A stretch of 64,000 nucleotides of DNA from Lithodes maja (taxonomy: Eukaryota; Arthropoda; Malacostraca; Decapoda; Lithodidae). Both the position numbers and the translations under genes were made by a program. The stretch lies in assembly GCA_037953745.1 (NCBI GenBank), contig JBAKBP010007668.1, forward strand, positions 1 to 64,000. Direction: 5' to 3'. This document shows, piece by piece, positions 1 to 10,393 of the stretch; within the stretch, counting starts at the first letter, position 1, and the number at the start of each line of letters is the position of its first letter. The notes under the pieces are model-generated. The model did not search any database. It worked only from the letters and a program-made list of their open reading frames with translations, and was not told where the DNA came from.

Positions 1-620
1 CCTACAAGGAGGCTAGAATGTAAACAAAGTGTCCTGGACAGTGGACTGGCTGTACAAAAATAACTCTGAAAATGTTATAGGCCTAGGGGAGTGAAAATCA
101 AATTGATAAAATAAGAAAAGTAGCACTCGCATCAGTAAGGTCCCTTGAGTAAGGTAAGAGTGAAAAAAATTAATTCCATAGGCTAAGACAGGAATCCTGT
201 AATCGAGGAGTTGTTGTTCTGCAGAATACCCGTTCTTTGTTTTGGTGAGTCATGCTCGCGCCATAGCCTAGGCTATAGGCCTATTGGGTGAATCGCGCTT
301 TTTCCGCACCTTACAAAACAAGAAGGAAAAGGAGGTCAAGTCGACGAAATGCTTTGTTTACATTAGGGACTTTGATTATTTTTCGGTAAAATCAGGTTTT
401 ATCAAGTTATAGCATAGATAACGAAATTGGTTTAAGTTACCGACCAACCAGTGACGGGCCCCATCGATGATTATTAGTGTGGTATCACTTTCATTAGCGA
501 TACTTTGTTGGTGTATATGTACTTACCGTCGCAAATTCATTATAAGTGAAATACGAGAAACTGTAAAAAATAGTTTTTCAGGTAATTTGTTGTACAGTAC
601 TTTGGTATTTTTATTTACCG
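1..620. other. Unassigned leader region
   Basis: No coding signal or recognised element is visible. The stretch is AT-rich with several CCTAGGCTA-type palindromes (for example near 265-285). It is the left flank of the LINE insertion that begins at about 633. A short segment around 442-456 matches, in inverted orientation, a segment at about 5247-5263, so part of it may belong to the same repeat as the foldback element further right. Confidence 0.5.
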
Positions 621-632
621 GATCAGTCTGAA
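621..632. repeat. Target-site duplication of LINE-A, left copy
   Basis: The 12-mer gatcagtctgaa occurs here and again at 3088-3099, immediately outside the two ends of the LINE coding sequence. Perfect direct flanking repeats of this length are the signature of target-primed reverse transcription. Confidence 0.8.
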
Positions 633-3087
633 CACCTTCTTCCGACACAGAATGATCCACAGGTACACGTGGAAACGGATGTTGACAATGAAGGATAAGA
701 CAGTGGTGGAACGAAAGTCATTGATTGATTATGTATGTGTGGATGAACGAATGAAGAAATCTGTGATGGATGCTAGGGTGTATAGGGGTATTGGAGGGGG
801 TCTGTCTGATCATTATGTAGTGGTAGCTAAGGTTAGGATACAAAAGAAGTGGGTGAGGAGAGCGGGAGGGAGGCGAGAGGAGGGTGGAATGGTGAGGAGG
901 GTGGAGAGGTTGCAGGAGGAGGAAGTCAGGGAGGAGTACAGGAGAGCAGTGGAAAGACGACTAGGTGGGTTCGACCTGGAAGTTATGGAGGAAGTGGAGG
1001 AGATGAGCAAGGTGTTTAAGGATGAGATCTGTGCAGCATGTGAGGAGGTGTGTGGAGTGAGGAGAAGAGGGAGGGGAGTGAAAGGTACAGCATGGTGGAC
1101 AGAAGAGGTAAGAATAGCTGTGGAAGAAAAGAAGAAAGCATATACAGTAGAGAGTGGTTGGGTAGTAGAGGGAATGAAGATTCCGAGAGACAGAAACGAG
1201 CGAGGTACGTGGAGAGTAAGAGGGTGGTGAAGAGAGTAGTGAAGGAAAGTAAGAGAAGAGTAGATGAGGAATTTGGAAGGAATCTGAGTGTAAAATGGAG
1301 GGAGAGTAAGAAACTGTTCTGGAAAGAAGTCAAGAAAGTTAGGGAAGGTAGCAAGGGAAACAGTAAGGGTGTGAAAGATAAGAATGGGAGAATGCTAGCC
1401 GAGAAGCAAGAGAGAGTCGAAAGATGGAGGGAGTACTTCAGTGAGTTGCTAAATGAAAGGAATGAAGAGCCAGCAAACATAGCTGGATATGGTATGGGAG
1501 GGAGAAGAAGAGAAGTAGTGGAGGAGGAGGTGGGGATCAGGAGGTCAGAAGTGTGGGAAGCCATGAAAAGAGTGAAGTTGGGGAAAGCACCAGGAACAGA
1601 TGGAGTGTGTGGGGAAATGTTGAGGTATGGTGGTGAGATAGTGATAGAATGGGTATGGAAAATGTGCAAACTAGCATGGGAGAAGGGGAGTGCACCCGAT
1701 GACTGGAAGACTGGCATAATAGTCCCCCTATATAAGGGCAAAGGGGAAAGAGGAGTGTGTGGTAACCACCGAGGAATATGTCTTCTAAGCGTAGTAGGGA
1801 AGGTATACAGTAGGGTAGTGATTGAGAGAGTGAGAGTGAGAACGGAAAAATGGATAGGCGACGAGCAGGGAGGCTTTAGGAAGGGAAGAGGATGTGTAGA
1901 TCAGATTTTTACCCTGAATTGTGTTGTGGAGAAGTATCTGGAAAAGAAACAAAAGGTGTATGTTGCCTTTATGGACTTGGAGAAGGCCTATGACAGAGTG
2001 GATAGAGAAGGTTTGTGGAAAGTACTTAGAATATACGGAGTAGAGGGCAAGTTGCTGAAAGCAGTGAAGAGCATGTATGAGGGTGCAAAGGCGGCAGTAC
2101 GTGTGGAGAGTGAGCAGAGCGAGTTCTTTGACCTGAATGTTGGTTTGAAACAGGGGTGTGTGATGTCCCCGTGGTTGTTTACTGTATATATGGATGGAGT
2201 TATGAAAGAAATACTATCAAGAGCAGTGGATGTTGGTGTATCGCTGAAAAGGGAGGGAATTGAGTGGAAGCTACCTATACTGCTGTTTGCGGATGATACA
2301 GTTCTGATGAGTGATAATGAATGGGAGTTGCAGGGTCTGGTAAATGAGTTTGGAACAGTGTGCGAAAAACGGAATTTGAAGGTAAATACGGGGAAGAGCA
2401 AGGTTATGGTCTTCGAAAGGGGTGAAGTCACAGAGTGTGAGGTGAAGCTGAACGGTCAGGCTATGGAGATCGTCAACTCTTTTAAGTATCTGGGCAGTGT
2501 GTTGAGTAAAGATGGGACTATGGATGAAGAGGTGCGGGAGAGGGTACAACAGGGGAAGAGGGTTGTAGGAACGCTAAAAGCAGTAACAAGAAATAGGGTG
2601 GTCAGTATGGAAGTGAAGAAGTCCTTGCATGACAGTGTGGTAATCCCGACACTGACTTACGGAAGCGAAGCATGGACGTTGGTTGAGAGACTCAGACCAA
2701 GAGTGAGAGCAGTGGAAATGAATTACTTAAGGAGTGCGTGCGGAATTACATGGAGGGATAGACAGACTAATGAGGAAGTAAGAAGGAGGTGTGGTGTGGA
2801 GGTAGATGTGCTGGAAAGTGTGAAAAGGAACAACTTGAGATGGTTCGGCCATATGGAACGTATGGAAAGCGAGAGAATGACTAAGAGGGTGTACGAGAGC
2901 GAGGTGGAGGGACAGAGGGGGAGAGGTAGACCGAATATGAGGTGGAAGGATGGAGTGAGGAACTACATGAATGAAGGCGGTGCTGGTTGGGGGGAGGGGC
3001 GTCGACTGACTGGGCACAGAGGTGCATGGGGGCGGTTCGTTCGTGGCCACCCCTTCGGGGATCACGGCGTCAGGCAATAGATAGATA
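633..3087 (+). mobile_element. LINE-A, 5'-truncated non-LTR retrotransposon
   Basis: A non-LTR element missing most of its endonuclease domain. Coding homology begins directly after the left target duplication (reading NTFF...YTW, the motif before the endonuclease SLIDYV segment) and ends at a TAG at 3078-3080 followed by short ATAG repeats as the tail. The 12-bp flanking duplication fixes both borders. Architecture (endonuclease end, linker, RT, C-terminal domain) and the tandem-repeat tail suggest an RTE/CR1-like lineage; the exact clade cannot be decided by eye. A diverged fragment of the same family lies at 58925-59060. Confidence 0.85.
634..3080 (+). pseudogene. LINE-A ORF2 remnant: endonuclease end plus reverse transcriptase
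   Basis: Two overlapping frames make one damaged protein. The first (to 1230) gives the C-terminal part of an AP-type endonuclease, with LIDYV and the SDHYVV motif, and the linker motif WWTEEV. A one-base frameshift near 1150 moves the reading into the frame of 1050-3080. This second frame carries the full RT: KAPGTDGV, the GGFRKGRG motif, FMDLEKAYD (first catalytic Asp), GLKQGCVMSP and the FADD box at 2286-2297. It is followed by a C-terminal region with a LRWFGHMERM motif and ends in a stop at 3078-3080. In life the protein nicks target DNA and copies the element RNA there. The copy is dead: the 5' end is missing and the frame is broken. The RT half is uninterrupted, so the insertion may be fairly young. 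Confidence 0.85.
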
Positions 3088-3134
3088 GATCAGTCTGAAG
3101 ATGATTTTTTTCTTTGATATACAGTGTTGTTTAA

Positions 3135-3613
3135 CCCTTCAAACCCGGTTGGTACACACGTGTACCATTTTTTTTTGGCCCCAGGAACCCGGGTGGTACA
3201 ACATTGTACCATTGCTTGAAAGCCTGTGAGCTTCGTGTGCGAGGCGTCGGTCCGACGCATGTAAACAACAGCCGGCTGGACCGACGCTCCGCATCTCCGG
3301 CCACAAGAAGGAGAGCGTCGCTTGTTCGTGTGTGCCTGTATGTTGTTGTTCAGTATCGAAAAGTGGTGTAAAGTGGCTGGTTTGGCCATAAAGTTATCTC
3401 CAATGAAATCATCATCACAGCTCACCCAGTTGACTTAGAGAGCTCTACTTAAGGCCATTTTACAGGTAAATAACACAGCTACGCTTGGGGATGCGCGGGA
3501 ATGCGGGAAGCAGTCTGATTAACGAATATACGGTAGCCTAGCCTAGACGTTTTTCGGCCAAAACACCCGGATTTCGAGGAATATATATATAATATATAGC
3601 CGGGGTCGGAGGG
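3135..3613 (-). mobile_element. TTAA MITE family 1, copy 1
   Basis: A 479-bp element flanked on both sides by TTAA (3131-3134 and 3614-3617), the target site of piggyBac-type transposases. Ends are CCCTTCAAACCCGG on the left and, read inward, CCCTCCGACCCCGG on the right. It is non-coding. Internal palindromes include GGTACACACGTGTACC and a gcgtcggtccgacgc block. Copies at 3672-4163 and 32404-32882 are close relatives in the opposite orientation. Flanks rejoin to sequence that matches the other arm of the host foldback (right arm near 5170-5210), which confirms the borders. Confidence 0.85.
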
Positions 3614-3671
3614 TTAATACCAAGGACGGTCACATTTTACTATTTTTCCATTATCCATCAATCTTAATTAA

Positions 3672-4163
3672 CCCTCCGGCCCCGGCTATGTATTATATAT
3701 ATATTCCTCGAAATCCGGGTGTTTTGGCCGAAAAACGTCTAGGCTAGGCTACCGTATATTCGTTAATCAGACTGCTTCCCGCATTCCCGCGCATCCCCAA
3801 GCCTAGCTGTGTTATTTACCTGTAGAATGGCATTAAGTAGAGCTCTCTAAGTCAACTGGGTGAGCTGTGATGATGATTTCATTGGAGATAACTTTATGGC
3901 CAAACCAGCCACTTTACACCACTTTTCGATACTGAACAACAACATACAGGCACACACGAACAAGCGACGCTCTCCTTCTTGTGGCCGGAGATGCGGAGCG
4001 TCGGTCCAGCCGGCTGTTGTTTACATGCGTCGGACCGAGGCGTCGGACCGACGCCTCGCACACGAAGCTCACAGGCTTTCAACCACTGGTACTATGTAGT
4101 ACCACCCGGGTTCCTGGGGCCAAAAAATAATGGTACACGTGAGTACCAACCGGGTTTGAAGGG
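3672..4163 (+). mobile_element. TTAA MITE family 1, copy 2
   Basis: A 492-bp copy of the same family as 3135-3613, reverse oriented and only 54 bp away, flanked by TTAA (3668-3671 and 4164-4167). It begins CCCTCCGGCCCCGG and ends CCGGGTTTGAAGGG. A short duplicated block around the GGACCGA motif (near 4030) explains part of the extra length. Apparent ORFs in it are chance readings on both strands and recur only because the repeat recurs. Confidence 0.85.
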
Positions 4164-4458
4164 TTAAGACACGGCCCCCGATAGTGAAGATCAGGGAAAT
4201 TGCTGGGTAAAAGCCGTAAATAAAGGGGTAATATTGGAAGAACTCTGAAAATACAATATTTAAAAGTAACAAAACCTGAAAATGGAAAAACCAGAGCCAA
4301 GTTTTGACCAAACTTGGCTCGGGTTTTTCAATGTTTCAGAGTACAAAATCACAGTAACCTCATTTCGAAAGTTGGCTCTGTTTTTTTGGCAAAAGTTGGC
4401 TCCGATTTAAGGGATTTAGCGGGGGTGTGGGGGCAGCAGCCCCCACCTATAATACTAG

Positions 4459-4462
<4 letters not shown>

Positions 4463-4495
<33 letters not shown>

Positions 4496-4716
4496 GTTCT
4501 TAAAGCTAGCGCATGCTAAGCTAGCTAAGGATAGCTCAATAAGGCCGATTAGGCGTATTTCCATTGGGGTCCTGTACTACTACTCCATCCCTTTGCTCAT
4601 GAGGGATGGTAACGACTCAGTGCTTGTGAAAAATCTTTAATGCGCCGAGCGTGGGCGCGAACCCGGGCCTTCTGGGTGGAAGTCCCGAGACGCTAGTCAC
4701 TACACCAAGCGAGCCG
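4463..4716 (-). mobile_element. tRNA-derived SINE, copy 1
   Basis: Read on the minus strand it starts with a tRNA-like head carrying an A-box-like TGGTGTAGTGA and a B-box-like GGTTCGCGCCC, about as far apart as in a tRNA gene. The body ends in an (ATT)n tail. The 8-mer CTAGGTTA flanks it at 4455-4462 and 4717-4724, a target duplication. A second copy is at 54880-55124 on the plus strand. The part just before the tail (GGAAATACGCCTAA..GGCC) is also found in a tailed fragment at about 14229-14390, which suggests a shared LINE 3' end. Confidence 0.8.
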
Positions 4717-5357
4717 CTAGGTTAGGTTAATGTTAACCCCATAATACTAAGTTAGGTTAGGTTAGCTTATTTGGTTAGGTTAATGACAAAACTTGGCTCG
4801 GATTTCATGGATTTAGCGGGGGTGTGGGGGCGGCAGCTCCCACCCATTATACTAGGTTAGGTTAGGCTAATTTTAAGCACATTGCTACTGGCTTTATCCA
4901 CGTTGAAAAAAAAAAAAAAAACGAGCCAACTTTCGAAATGAGGTTACTGTGAATTTGGACTCTGAAAAATTGAAAAACCTGAGCCAAGTTTAGTCAAAAC
5001 TTGGCTCAGGTTTTTCCATTTTCAGGTTTTGTTACTTTTAAATATTGTATTTTCAGAGTTCTTCCAATATTACCCCTTTATTTACGCCTTTTACCCCGCA
5101 ATTTCCCTGATCTTCATAGCCCTTCCCACTATCGGGGGCCATGTTTTAAGATTGATGGATAATGGGAAAATAGTAAAAATGCGACGTCTTTGGAATTAAA
5201 CAACACTGTGTATCAAATAAAAAAGAACAAAAAATAACTTGAAAAACTCGTCACTGGTTGGTGATAAACATTTACCATGAAATTCCTCCATGCGGACTAG
5301 GCCTAGCCTAATGAGAAAAATATGGCGAGTCTATTGGTCCCTATTTTCCCTGATTAA

Positions 5358-5585
5358 CTCCTTCAGACTCATATGACGCAGAGGTTGCCAGATTAGCAAT
5401 ACGAAATAGAGTTCTCTCACCCTTATAATTACCTCTCCAAAATTAGTTTTCTGCCCACAACTAACTCAAAGACAACTGCAGAGGTTGAAGTAACTAAACT
5501 AAAGGTTTCATAAATACCCCTGATGGTAACAAAGGCTTTAAAGTATCCCTAATAGGCTCAAAATTGCGTCATATGTCGGAGAGGG
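5358..5585. mobile_element. TTAA MITE family 2, copy 1 (intact)
   Basis: A 228-bp non-coding element between TTAA at 5354-5357 and TTAA at 5586-5589. Termini are CTCCTTCAGACTCATATGACGC and, read inward from the right, CCCTCTCCGACATATGACGC, an imperfect inverted repeat that contains the palindrome CATATG. The same family appears at 60417-60587 (interrupted by piggyBac) and, by its ends, at 48922-49229. Confidence 0.75.
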
Positions 5586-5589
5586 TTAA

Positions 5590-6267
5590 TTGTTTCTAAT
5601 AGCGTCGATGTAGGCTAGTGTCCTTGAATATTGTCAAAATAAGCTCTATTTAGCTGCAATAACCGCTTGCCATAGAGTTAGTTGAGGGGGGAAACCCCCC
5701 CCCCCCCCCCCCTCCGGACAAACTGGATTTTAGGTCACGTATGGGATATAATGTTCTAAATGTATACTATAGCTTTGTATTAGAGTATTAGTCACCACAA
5801 TATATGTCTTTACCGCTGCATATTAAATTATTTTTCCTTAGACTTTGTGGGTTAAATAAGGGTGATGGCGGCCATCTTGGATCAGCTGAGAACTAATATT
5901 TTTAATTTGTTTACCGTAGTTTTAGTATTTTGTCATATTCTATATCAATACTAACCCTGCAGGGGTCTGGGGGCGGCAGCCCCCAGGTTAGGTTAGGATG
6001 TTATGTTAGGGTAATAACAAAATATGGTTTTAGGGGGCATGTTTTAATATTGCAAAATAATGGGTAAATATGAATTGGAAAAACTAAATAAGATGGTCAC
6101 CAATTTTCCCATGGATTTTTTTTATTTTTCCCTGTTAGTTTTCATCAATATATAGTGTTTGGAAATAATTACAACCCTCGGCGAAACCGTTTTCCCCATT
6201 ATACAACGATCTTAAGACACGCCACCCGATAGTGGGGAGGGCTATGAAATACAGGGAAAATGAGGGG
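5590..6267. other. Intergenic, with poly-C tract and foldback-related block
   Basis: No gene is seen. There is a C-tract at about 5695-5712 followed by a block (GGATTTTAGGTCACGTATG) that recurs inverted near 13325-13365 beside another C-tract. A GGGGGCGGCAGCCCCCA palindrome lies near 5965, and a block like the foldback arm (CGATCTTAAGACACGCC) at about 6208. Confidence 0.45.
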
Positions 6268-6271
6268 TTAA

Positions 6272-6752
6272 CCCTTCCTACCCGGGCTGCCTTAGGTAAG
6301 GACAGCACGAAAGAAGGGCAGCTACCCGGTATGCCTTATCTAAGGCATGAGCTTAATAGCCTAATTAAGCTTGGTCCGAACGCCGTGCGTACGACGTATG
6401 TCAACAAACCCAAGCGTTCGTCACCGCACCTCCGAAATCAAGAAGGAGAAGACTCCTCAATGTTATTGTTATGACGTCATGACGAAATTAGTGTCTAAAA
6501 AGCCCCCATATTGGCAACATCTCTGCAATATTGGCTCCACTGAAATCGTCATCACAACTGAACCAGTTGACTTACAGAGCTCTACTCAATGCCAAAATAC
6601 AGATTGAAAACCGCACTACGATTATAGATGAGTGGGAAAGTTCTAGCAGTGAAAATAAACATAAATACGGTAGCCTAGGCCTAGACGTTTTTCGGCCATA
6701 TCGCCCGGGTAGGGGCGACCGTCATTAGCTAAGACTGCCCGGGTAGGAAGGG
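6272..6752 (-). mobile_element. TTAA MITE, diverged family 1 member
   Basis: A 481-bp element between TTAA at 6268-6271 and 6753-6756 with a perfect 16-bp terminal inverted repeat: CCCTTCCTACCCGGGC on the left and its reverse complement GCCCGGGTAGGAAGGG on the right. Internal blocks (GACGTTTTTCGGCCA, CAGTTGACTTA..AGAGCTCTACT) match family 1, so it is an older or divergent subfamily. Non-coding. Confidence 0.85.
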
Positions 6753-6774
6753 TTAAATGCGTAAAACGGCGATT

Positions 6775-7220
6775 AGGGCCTAAAATGTATTTTAGCAAAA
6801 CTTGGCTCGGGTTTTAAGGTAATTCTAAGGCCTAAAACCCAATATTTCGAAAATCCGAGCCAAGTTTTGGCCAAAGCTGGCTCGGATTTTGAGTTTGTAG
6901 ATAACAAAATGACAGTAACCTCGTTTAGAAATTTGGCTCAGGTTTCCCGAAATTGCAAAGCCATAAAACCCGAATTTTGGAAAACCCAAAGTTTTGGCAA
7001 AACTTGGCTCGGATTTTTCGAATTTTAAGAGTAAACAAATTACAGTAACCTAATTTAGAATTTTGGCTCATGTTTCCCTAAATTGCAAACCCCAAAAAGC
7101 ATAATTTTGGAAAACTGGCGCCAATTTTTGGCAAAACTTGGATTGTATTATGAGAATCGAAAAAGACTAACTAAATGTCGGAAATCGGCTCAAGATTTCC
7201 CTAATTGCAAAGCCATATAA
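6775..7220. repeat. ~130-bp tandem repeat with TTGGCTCGG motif
   Basis: About three degenerate units. The landmark ACAGTAACCT starts at 6912 and 7042, and the motif AAAACTTGGCTCGG recurs once or twice per unit in both orientations. The same motif and landmark occur in the arms of the foldback element (4300-4400 and 4920-5010), so both derive from one repeat family. Confidence 0.6.
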
Positions 7221-7359
7221 CCAGATTTATCGAAAACGTAGCACTTATTTAAATCATAAATATCCAGTAACATAGACCTAGTACATTGGATACAAGCCTA
7301 ATCCACACCTAACGCCTACAATGTGTCCGTAGTACCTAGTAGGCCTACGTGGGATACAA

Positions 7360-7904
7360 CATGGTGGGGGAGGGCGGGTGCCCAACCCCGAAAAGGGTTG
7401 AAATAGGGGAGCTATCCCCCCGCCAAAGGCGGCTTTCTAGGGCCTTTCCTAGCTGATGCTTAGAGGATTGGGTTCTAGTCATGTGGTGATGGGCTGGTCT
7501 ATCAGAGTGAGAACGGAGCGATCTCTGCCATACCCATAGCTTACTCTGACTGTTCCTTTTACTTATATATTTTCTAGATCTCAAGTGACGGCGTCTCTTG
7601 CGTGGATTGACCTAATCTACCAAGATTGGAAGCCAAAGCGTCACATCTTTCCTTTGCCCCTCAACTTTCTCTTCATAATTGCTGAGGGGTACAGGGCCCT
7701 GGGTGGGGCTTTGGTTTCCCGGGCGTTTCCGCACCCTCCTCAGCTCCCCGCCATGGAGTGGCTTCGGTCACCCAGGCTTTATTGTGGTCGGCAGGGAGGG
7801 TTCTGTGGGGGCGCTCGGTTATGGCCTTGGCCTTGCTCGGGGCCTTGGGGCTGTTCGGCCAGGCAGCTTGGGGAAAAACAACAACAACAACAACAACAAC
7901 ATGG
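7360..7904 (+). mobile_element. Truncated 3' end of LINE-D family with (CAA)n tail
   Basis: About 545 bp nearly matching the reverse complement of 55861-56383, including the same gctatccccccgccaaaggc stretch and the same final block before an AAC-repeat tail (about 7876-7904). In the longer copy the sequence continues into RT-coding remains, so this is a 5'-truncated LINE end rather than a gene. The ORF that reads through it, with a run of glutamines from the tail, is an artefact of the repeat. Confidence 0.75.
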
Positions 7905-7976
7905 TGGTTGGGCCGGCGCCCATTTAGTAGCCTGCCGGTATTCGGCCGTATCTGTAAATACGAATGCGAGTCACTT

Positions 7977-8089
7977 AGAGCGAATTCCTGATCGAGCGGA
8001 TGCACAATCTAACCTAATTAACCTAATTTAATTAACCTAACCTAACCTAACCTAAATGCACCTCCGCTCGACTATGAATTCGCTCGAAA
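7977..8089. repeat. Inverted repeat with telomere-like loop
   Basis: The arms gagcgaattc..gagcgga (7977-8005) and tccgctcga..gaattcgctc (about 8060-8089) pair with few mismatches. The loop holds (CCTAA)4 at 8036-8055 and several CCTAATT units. No gene is present. Confidence 0.6.
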
Positions 8090-8099
8090 TGTCCAGATA

Positions 8100-9660
8100 C
8101 CGTAAATACTACCGCAACTACGAATCTTGTTTCTGAAACCTAGTAACGTATATTAACCTAACCAAACAACCCAACCTATCGACAGAGATGGGCAGGTGGA
8201 GTGGACTAAAAAGCTGGTGGACAGACCTCGGGAGACAGGTGAAAATGGCGTGTGTACGAATCGGTGCCGTCTATAGGAAGGTATTGACAACCATGTTTCG
8301 ACAAAATTCCATTTTAGTACCATATATTTTTATTAGCCTAGGTTTTGCCGAGGCTTAAAACACATTTTCATATTATGTTTAGAGCATAGGCCTATAAAAT
8401 CCACATTTGTTTTCAAATATTGCAAAATAATTGGTGACCAACTTATTTAGTTATAGGCCTAGGCTAGGCTACTTATGAATTTCCAGAAGGAAAAACACCT
8501 TAAAACCAGTGTGCCAAAATTCGCCCATTTTCTTCGTGATCCCGAACCTAACATCTGAAAAAAATATTGATACTGAAATTGGCTAGAGCCTGTGACTCCC
8601 GGGGCGGCCGTGAGCCCCGCTAAACCTGCCATTCTATTTCTACATTACACTCATCAAACGATAGTTGCTTTGCTCTACACTGTACTCTACATTGGCTATG
8701 ATCTTAGAACTATTATATATCACCTGTATTGAAGTCCAAATGCAGCTACTAATGTAAATATAGACGGATAAATCCAGAGCTCGAGTCATGAAAGCTATTT
8801 GTTTACACTGTCAAAACACAACTTGTTCGGTTCGGATGAGGTGACTGACTTTAGCACCAATATAACAAATATATATTACAATAAGGAAACAGCCATCGTT
8901 CATAGAACGAACTCCTGGATGGGAGAGTCCGCTAAAACAAACAAACAAACAAACAACCAATGTACCCCTACACTCCGATGTTATATTGCGCCGAAGGCTG
9001 AGTCAAGACGAACACAACTACCTTAATTTTATTGGCACTAGAATGCTCAATAATATGTAGATTAAAGGATAATAATAGGTATTTATCTAAAACTATGTAT
9101 ATATTAACTAAACTACTCCATGTGTTTAATATATTGACTGAATTTCACTGAAATGAATAATGTAAAATATTAATTTAAGTTTGAATGTTAGTTTTCTGAT
9201 CTGATCTGATCCCAATTAAACTCCCACAAAATACACGATATTTTTTCGTATGTGTTAATTTTATGGGGTCTCTAATTTCTTAAAAATAGTGAATGAATAT
9301 AAATTTTATGTGTTTGACAAAGAGCGCAAGACCTTGAGGCATAAGGCAAGCTATAAATTAGTACGTTTTATGATGAATTATTGGTTTTTCAGGGGTATAT
9401 ATGTGGTTGGATCAATGGAAAACAACGAACTAATATCAGCTATGTTTTCCATTGTGGTGTTTCCGAGAATAATCCAATGATGACGTCAAATTAGCTTGCC
9501 GCCAATCAACTGTGGAACACTTGGAAATGTGTTAGCTGTTATTTACCGATATATTTGTGGAAAAATAGAGTGAATTAAGGGGCTGGAATATAACATTGAC
9601 TTCATGTGAAGTGCGAGTGCCCTACACATTATAAAATTGTGCATATTAATCTTGGGGAAC
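8100..9660. other. Intergenic, no supported gene
   Basis: AT-rich sequence. Short ORFs (such as 8799-9026 and 9289-9480) have no recognisable motifs and look like chance. A perfect cAMP-response-like TGACGTCA sits at 9481-9488; no promoter can be tied to it. Confidence 0.45.
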
Positions 9661-10393
9661 TCATTATATATGAGGCGCTCATTCGCAGAACGTGTTGACC
9701 GCCCAAAATAAGAAACGGAGCAAATCGCGTCTGAAGTTTGCCGACTTATAAAAAGTTGCAACTATCAGACCCGATTTAGGAGAGAGGTGACAGTGTTTTC
9801 AAAATGTGCGGAAAATAGTATCTAGCCATGAACCACAAAAAAAAAAATAATAAATTGCTTGTAATTAATAGTAACGTGAGTGTGATTGAAATAATCCCAT
9901 GATTTTATAACCCCATATCAATTCAATACTGTAGAAACGTTTAGAAAAAGCAAATGTATAACAATAAAACATAAATAATATTATCAGTGAATAATAATAA
10001 GACATGGAAGAGTAGGGTAAGATAATAGAAACATAATTTTATAAAATTAATAAGCGATAATAAAGATTAGAAAATGGAGGAAGACATGGTGAATAATAAT
10101 GAATAAGTAAAACACAAGAATAGAGTAATAATTTTGCTACTTTAATGTTATTGATTTATTATTATAGAAAGTAAGCTAGTATTACTGTTAATTAATTAAT
10201 TTGGGATATTTTATTCAGCTTGGGAAGGACATGATTTTACAAAATTTTAATCAAAGGAAGGAATTTGATGGCTAGTTACTATAATGTTCTTGTGTAAAGA
10301 TTGCTATTGTTTAACAATTTTACCTTACTAAAATGCATTATTACTCTATTCTATTGTTACATTAAATTTTATATATTCATACTCACCGAGTAG

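Larger units (their letters stand above)
3097..5232. mobile_element. Foldback element with ~300-bp inverted arms
   Basis: With later insertions ignored, the left arm (3097-3130, 3618-3667 and 4168-4395) is nearly the reverse complement of the right arm (about 4916-5232). Both hold the same order of blocks: a TATACAGTGTTGTTTAA-like end, a CCATTATCCATCAATCTTAA block, a CCCGATAGTG block, and an AGTTCTTCCAATATTACC-like block. No protein is encoded in the centre, so it is a non-autonomous or foldback element. Related blocks recur singly near 6200-6250 and 11366-11440, so this is a dispersed family. The superfamily is not recognised. Confidence 0.6.

Noticed and set aside
1016..2549. Minus-strand ORFs of 92-241 codons under LINE-A
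   Set aside because: Low-complexity shadows of the RT frame, rich in Leu, Ser and Pro.
4620..4716. tRNA gene candidate (minus strand; also 54880-54960 plus)
   Set aside because: A- and B-box-like words are present but the acceptor and anticodon arms do not fold cleanly, and the sequence runs on into a SINE body with an (ATT)n tail.
442..5263. Outer 15-bp inverted match (442-456 and 5247-5263) as termini of a larger transposon
   Set aside because: Match is short, spacing of the arms to the inner repeat differs greatly, and no target duplication was seen.
7585..8031. 148-codon ORF with a glutamine run
   Set aside because: It reads through a truncated LINE 3' end and its (CAA)n tail, and a matching ORF recurs on the other copy at 55801-56205. 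Repeat artefact.
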